From contig JAUCBN010000021.1 of NCBI GenBank assembly GCA_035048815.1, positions 3,379,501-3,443,500 of the forward strand: 64,000 nucleotides of DNA, read 5' to 3'. The stretch is from Abelmoschus esculentus. Taxonomy: Eukaryota; Streptophyta; Magnoliopsida; Malvales; Malvaceae. Position numbers and translations under genes: made by a program. The first letter of the stretch is position 1, and each line of letters starts with the position of its first letter. The notes beneath the pieces are model-generated. The model did not search any database. It was not told the DNA's origin and worked only from the letters and a program-made list of their open reading frames with translations. This document shows, piece after piece, positions 59,667 through 64,000 of this stretch.

Positions 59667-60789
59667 ACCAATTCATTGTTCATCTTAAAGGCCTTGAGAT
59701 TGTAGATCTCAGTCTGGTGCTTGGCTTTGGACATTAACTTTCATGATTAAGATTTGCTTATTATTATGTCAACTAGAATCATGTAAGATTTGGACATTAA
59801 GATTAAAAGATAAAAATGATCACTTTTATTTTTTCATATCTTAAACGAGAATATTAAAAAATATTTCAAAAGATAGAATTGGATAATCCGATAAATTCAG
59901 ATTTTAAAAATATGTACAAATAAAGAAATAAATAAAGCTCAAACTTTGAGCATGGGGGTTGTTTTGAATTCAGAAGTTTTGATTTGGTCCATTTCATTAT
60001 AATTTTTTAAATCTTCCCAACATGTATAATTTTCATTTTAAGTTTTGATAAAATTTAGATTCAAGTTAGATGGGGTTCAAATAAGTTGTGTTCAAATTGG
60101 ATATTTTGAGTTAGATCATCATGAATTTGGATATTTTGGGTTTAGTTTAGATTTCGAGAAATTATATCATGATATTTTTGTCAAGATCAATCAATCAAAT
60201 ATATTTATTTATTTATTTATTTTTATTTTATCGAACGAACCTATAATTTTATATAAGGGGTGTAAATTATCAAAAAGGTATATTAGAAATGTAGGGGTGC
60301 AAAACTACAAGAGTTTAGGGAATGTAAAATTAGATTATCAAAAAAAAAAATATAAAAAATTATATAAAATATAAAAGAACTTGAAAATTTTAGGGGTACA
60401 CCTGCACCCAACACCCCCTACGTCCATCTATGAGTGAATCTATATTGATATTTACTATAAATTACATTTAAAATCAGTTTTACAAGTTGAAGATTCACTT
60501 GATAAAAAAAGATAATATAAAAATTAATTAAATATATATTTTATTAGTTAATCTCATGAATGACATGACGAAAATAACCTATAAAATAATCTCTTCGATT
60601 TCAATTAATTATCATGTATCTTTTGTAACCTGTGACGGTTAATGATTTGATTGCTATCATTTAAATAGTAGTTGTTAGATTGATAAAATTAAAATATTAA
60701 TGGTTAAAATAGAATCTCTCCATAATTAAGTGATTATATAGGTAGTTTACCCAAAGCCTTAAATACCTGAAACCTAGATATCTTTTCGA
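59667..60789. other. Intergenic DNA with a MITE-like repeat
   Basis: 60424-60600 (GAGTGAATCTATATTGATAT ... GAAGATTCACTTGATAAAAA) is related to the repeat at 43950-44115 and, more distantly, to the MITE at 3810. The rest is AT-rich with no gene. Confidence 0.45.
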
Positions 60790-62185
60790 TTTCAGCTTTG
60801 GCCCAAAACACTAGCAGAACTCTTCCAGCCATAATTGGCCGCCTCCGCCAAATCTGACACAATTTGGATACCGGTCGAGACCGGTGTGCCGTCGGAAACG
60901 CCGATTCCAATAATTGAGCTTTTCAGGTACTCCTCCGCACAGATTATCTAGGAGTCTTATTTTACATTGTTTCCACTTTTTGCAAGTCAATTTTAAAGGT
61001 ATAGGTTAAATTGTTCGAAGAATCTTAATATCTATGTCTTAAATACATTTGTTGTTTATGTTAAGAACACTGACATCCCTAAACCTGACTTTAGTTGTTC
61101 TTTTAAATGTGTTGATTTGGGGATTGGGATTGTAAATGTTAGGATTTTTGTGTATCAAGTTTTAGGGTTTATACGTTTGACACGTTAAGAGGATTAGGAT
61201 TCCTGCACATTTTTACCTTATGAGATTTCATGTTCTTTACTTTTCCGCCATTTGAGTAGAGCTGACTTGAGTTTTTTTTGATGTTTTTCTCTCTCTCGAA
61301 TGCATCCTTACAGTTACAGAATATGAATTTGGAGGATTATCTGCGGCTTTAATTTGGAACGAATGTTGGTAGTTTTATATGTATACACACATGCCCGCTC
61401 ACACACATTTTTTTAATGTTATGTTGCTATGAATCTTCAGTTTCTTGAATATCCTTGTTTGACATTTGTATCCGATGCATATCAAGAAATAATCATGGGG
61501 ATATGATCCTTTAATAACCCTCCAAATACTGGAATCATGAAAAAAAAAAGGTAAACATACCCATGTTAAGCACGGATCTTGTCCGAAACTCACATCCGAA
61601 ACCAAGCATCGTAGCTAGAATGTCCGCAGTGCATTGAAGCATTATAACCGTTTGGAGACACCCACAAATAAACTAGTCAGAAAATCATTTTCTCAATGAT
61701 AAGGTAGCTTTTTTATGTGCTTGTGTATACATCTCCTAGTAGCATCGATGAACATATTTAATCTTTTTATGCGGCTATATATGCATCATCTCTTTTCAGC
61801 ATGATGAGTCACCATTCTTTATAGCGCATGACTGAACACAAAGACTGTCAACATGCGAATACTTCAAAAGGCGTTTGGAGGAAGAGAAACGAAAGAAAAG
61901 GATAGAATGTAAATCAACTTTTGGAATATGTGCATTCAAATATTTCTTGTCTGTGTATTTTTGTTGTTTTTCCTTCCATTTAAATTCTATATTTTCCTCT
62001 GTTTAGATTCTATTTTTACAATAATGATAATAGGTACAATTATCTCTCGTCATTGTGAAGAAGAGGTTTTGCTTAAGTTGATGTAGTGTCCTGCATTACC
62101 CACTCCTCCCCAAGATCATAACTGTAGTTGTACTTGATTCGGGGGGAAAGCTGATTGTCGGAAACAAGAAAATTTTGTTTTGCCA
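60790..62185 (+). promoter_or_regulatory. 5' leader of SRR1 with a probable long intron
   Basis: 60790-60926 is GC-richer and ends TTTTCAG/GTACTCC, a good donor, so it is probably a non-coding first exon followed by a leader intron of over 1 kb. The acceptor before 62186 is not certain. Inside, 61433-61620 (GATATGATCCTTTAATAACC, GGTAAACATACCCATGTTAA) resembles a dispersed repeat; a weak relative is at 58820-58930. Confidence 0.45.
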
Positions 62186-63046
62186 ATGGCTGCTTCTGCA
62201 AAAGTTCTCAACCTTGAGAAACCTACTCAAACTGGAGAGTGGACGGTTGTTTTACCCCGTAAGGGCAAACATAGGAGTTCCCGTAAAATAACAATAGTGA
62301 AAGGACAGCAACAAGAACAACAGTCATGGGTTCCAACTGATCTTGAGATCGATTCTGAGAGACAATCAAAACTTGTGCATAAGATACAAGTATGCATGAA
62401 GAAAATTGAGAACTCGAGATTTCTTCTGGCTTTTTTGGATCAGATGCAAAGTGCAAAAATCTTGAATCACTTCCACCGGGTTTTGGGATCTGAATTGAAA
62501 CTGCAGATGGTAATATATGGTATTGGCAGCATTGAGTCTCATGAAACTCCTCGACTTCAACTTAGCCTTGCACTTTTAATGAAGAGAAAGTTCAGCTGGA
62601 TCGGGGACATAGAGGTGTTTGATCCTGTTCTATCTGCAACCGAATCTCAGGTTTTAGAAGCCCTTGGCTGTTCCGTTTTGTCTGTTAATGAGCAAGGCCG
62701 GCGGAAAGTTACGAAGCCAACACTTTTCTTCATGCCACATTGTGAGGCAGAGTTATACAACAATCTTTTACAGTCCAATTGGGGAGTGGAGGCATTGAAC
62801 CGAGTAGCGCTGTTCGGAAATAGCTTTGAAACTTATGAGCAGCATGTGTCATTTAAGTACTATGATCAGGAAGTTTCATTTATGGATTCATCTGTATCTG
62901 AATCAGTCTCACACATCTTAACTGCCCGAAGATTCACAGACGAATTCAAAATCGAGACGATTTCTGATGATTATTTTGCAGCTTTTCATGATTCAAGTTG
63001 GCATTTTTTCAGCCTTTTTTGTGAGAAGGAGCTACAGTTGCATTGA
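62186..63046 (+). CDS. SRR1: SRR1 domain protein (SENSITIVITY TO RED LIGHT REDUCED 1)
   Basis: An uninterrupted coding region of 286 aa, close to the length of Arabidopsis SRR1. The N-terminal part has WTVVLPRKGKHR followed by a Gln-rich stretch. The SRR1 domain spans about residues 107-195: VIYGIGSIESHETPRLQLSL, IGDIEVFDPVLSATESQVLE, ALGCSVLSVNEQGRR and LFFMPHCEAELYNNLL. SRR1 is a nuclear/cytoplasmic factor needed for normal circadian rhythm and phytochrome B signalling in Arabidopsis; its biochemical activity is unknown and it is conserved in animals and fungi. The ATG at 62186 is chosen because the frame runs from it with a typical N terminus; the upstream in-frame TTG is not a likely start. 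Confidence 0.94.
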   Translation: MAASAKVLNLEKPTQTGEWTVVLPRKGKHRSSRKITIVKGQQQEQQSWVPTDLEIDSERQSKLVHKIQVCMKKIENSRFLLAFLDQMQSAKILNHFHRVLGSELKLQMVIYGIGSIESHETPRLQLSLALLMKRKFSWIGDIEVFDPVLSATESQVLEALGCSVLSVNEQGRRKVTKPTLFFMPHCEAELYNNLLQSNWGVEALNRVALFGNSFETYEQHVSFKYYDQEVSFMDSSVSESVSHILTARRFTDEFKIETISDDYFAAFHDSSWHFFSLFCEKELQLH

Positions 63047-64000
63047 ATTCGAGAAACATATTGTTGTTCCTACAATCATTCTTGTGTGATTCATAACTGC
63101 ATGTAGGATCAACCTTTTGTTAAATGCTTCATTTGAATGCTATTATATATATATATATATATATATACATATACTGATCATATTTGAAATTACGAAACAT
63201 AATTTTTTGTTAAATCACAGGAAAAATAGTACTTACAGATTTCAACCTGGAACTCATATCGGATAAGTTGCAGTAAGTGATGGTACCGACTACACGGCCA
63301 CCTAGACTCCGTCCCTCCTGTTGTTGAAGAACTTGTGCCACAACCCTCTTCATTAGCTTCCATTCGGGTGTCACCAGAAGATTACAGGGTTGAGGATGGG
63401 CATGAAAGTAGCCGTGTTCTAGTGGTCTGAGGCTGCACTGGATGCCTGTGGTTACTAAATGGATTCAATCAGCATCCCCAACTTCATAGCGGGAAATGTA
63501 GGCAATGCATCCTAGGAACATATAAGAGTTCAATGTAGGTATACTATTATAAAGTAAAAATAAATAAATATAAATGGTGTGCGAATTCATTATCATAATA
63601 TTTATTATTTATATTATTATATATAAAATAAATCAATCTAAATTATAATAAAAATATAAAAACATAATAAATTATTAATAATTTTTATATAAAAGATATA
63701 AACTTTAAATATTTCTAATAAGTTAATATAAATTTTCAGATTAAATAAAAATTAATCTTCAAATAATGCATATTTATATTAATAATTATTATATTTAATA
63801 TTAACATTTTAATATATTAGTATTGATATTTGTATTAAATAACTAAGGGTAAAAAAAATAACTTTACCTTCAAAATTAAGTTATCCACCAAAAATCTAAA
63901 AGATTTAATTTTAAAGTTAGGTGAAAAGTATTTTTTACTCAAAAAAAATAAGTATTTGACATTACTTATACTTAAAAAGAAATGTTTTTTTTGAGTCAAA
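63047..64000. other. SRR1 3' flank, microsatellite and AT-rich end of window
   Basis: A (AT)n microsatellite lies at 63145-63167. 63281-63430 is GC-richer and open for 49 codons ending in TGA (includes VVEELVPQPSSLASIRVSPE and DYRVEDGHESSRVLVV) but has no ATG and no recognised family; it may be an exon relic. From 63540 on the sequence is AT-rich with no features. Confidence 0.45.

Noticed and set aside
1..64000. CRISPR arrays, bacterial operons, plastid or mitochondrial insertions, or a biosynthetic cluster
   Set aside because: None of the expected repeat-spacer structure, organellar genes or co-located pathway enzymes is seen; the genome is plant nuclear.

Overview
This window reads as nuclear DNA of a dicot plant. 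Coding genes are split by GT-AG introns, the intergenic DNA is strongly AT-rich, and the gene families (SHI/SRS zinc-finger factors, NPF transporters, S-protein homologues, type-A response regulators, PRAF proteins) are plant families. The mix of long Gypsy LTRs with TATCGATA-type motifs resembles what I recall of cotton and other Malvaceae (Gossypium or a relative). That placement is inference, because no search was run.

Layout. 1-2.6 kb: the 3' part of a phosphatidylinositol-phosphate 5-kinase gene (+) converging on a complete SHI/SRS zinc-finger gene (-). 2.6-25 kb: gene-poor DNA holding several MITEs, a probable 3.65-kb Gypsy solo LTR, a tRNA-His(GTG) gene, an old ~1-kb segmental duplication, two hAT-like elements with TIRs, a perfect 3 x 94 bp tandem repeat and a decayed L1-type LINE (-). 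25-34.1 kb: an intact five-exon NPF (NRT1/PTR) transporter gene followed by a broken paralogue in the same orientation, with Athila/Tat-like retroelement remains between them. 34-42 kb: large TIR elements, a single-exon secreted S-protein homologue and a Ty1/copia RNase H relic. 42.0-42.7 kb: a type-A cytokinin response regulator. 43-49 kb: MITEs, a hAT-like element nested inside a MITE, a copia solo LTR with a perfect target-site duplication, and a MULE-like element with long TIRs. 49.9-56.9 kb: a nine-exon PRAF gene (PH, RCC1 repeats, FYVE, BRX). 57.9-59.7 kb: a three-exon ROMO1/Mgr2-like mitochondrial protein. 60.8-63.0 kb: an SRR1 gene with an intron in its 5' leader.

The genes do not form an operon or a metabolic cluster. 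There are loose themes: the 5-kinase and the FYVE/PH protein both touch phosphoinositides, and the response regulator, SHI/SRS factor, PRAF and SRR1 belong to hormone, growth or light signalling. They look like independent neighbours. The only local gene family is the NPF pair, and its history is the richest story here: duplication, probable gene conversion of the last exon, and scrambled edges that suggest a third lost copy. I found no convincing sign of a novel biological system. The strongest second-look items are the NPF rearrangements, the nested transposon with an exact footprint, the 94-bp perfect tandem repeat and the TATCGATA cluster in the Gypsy LTR.
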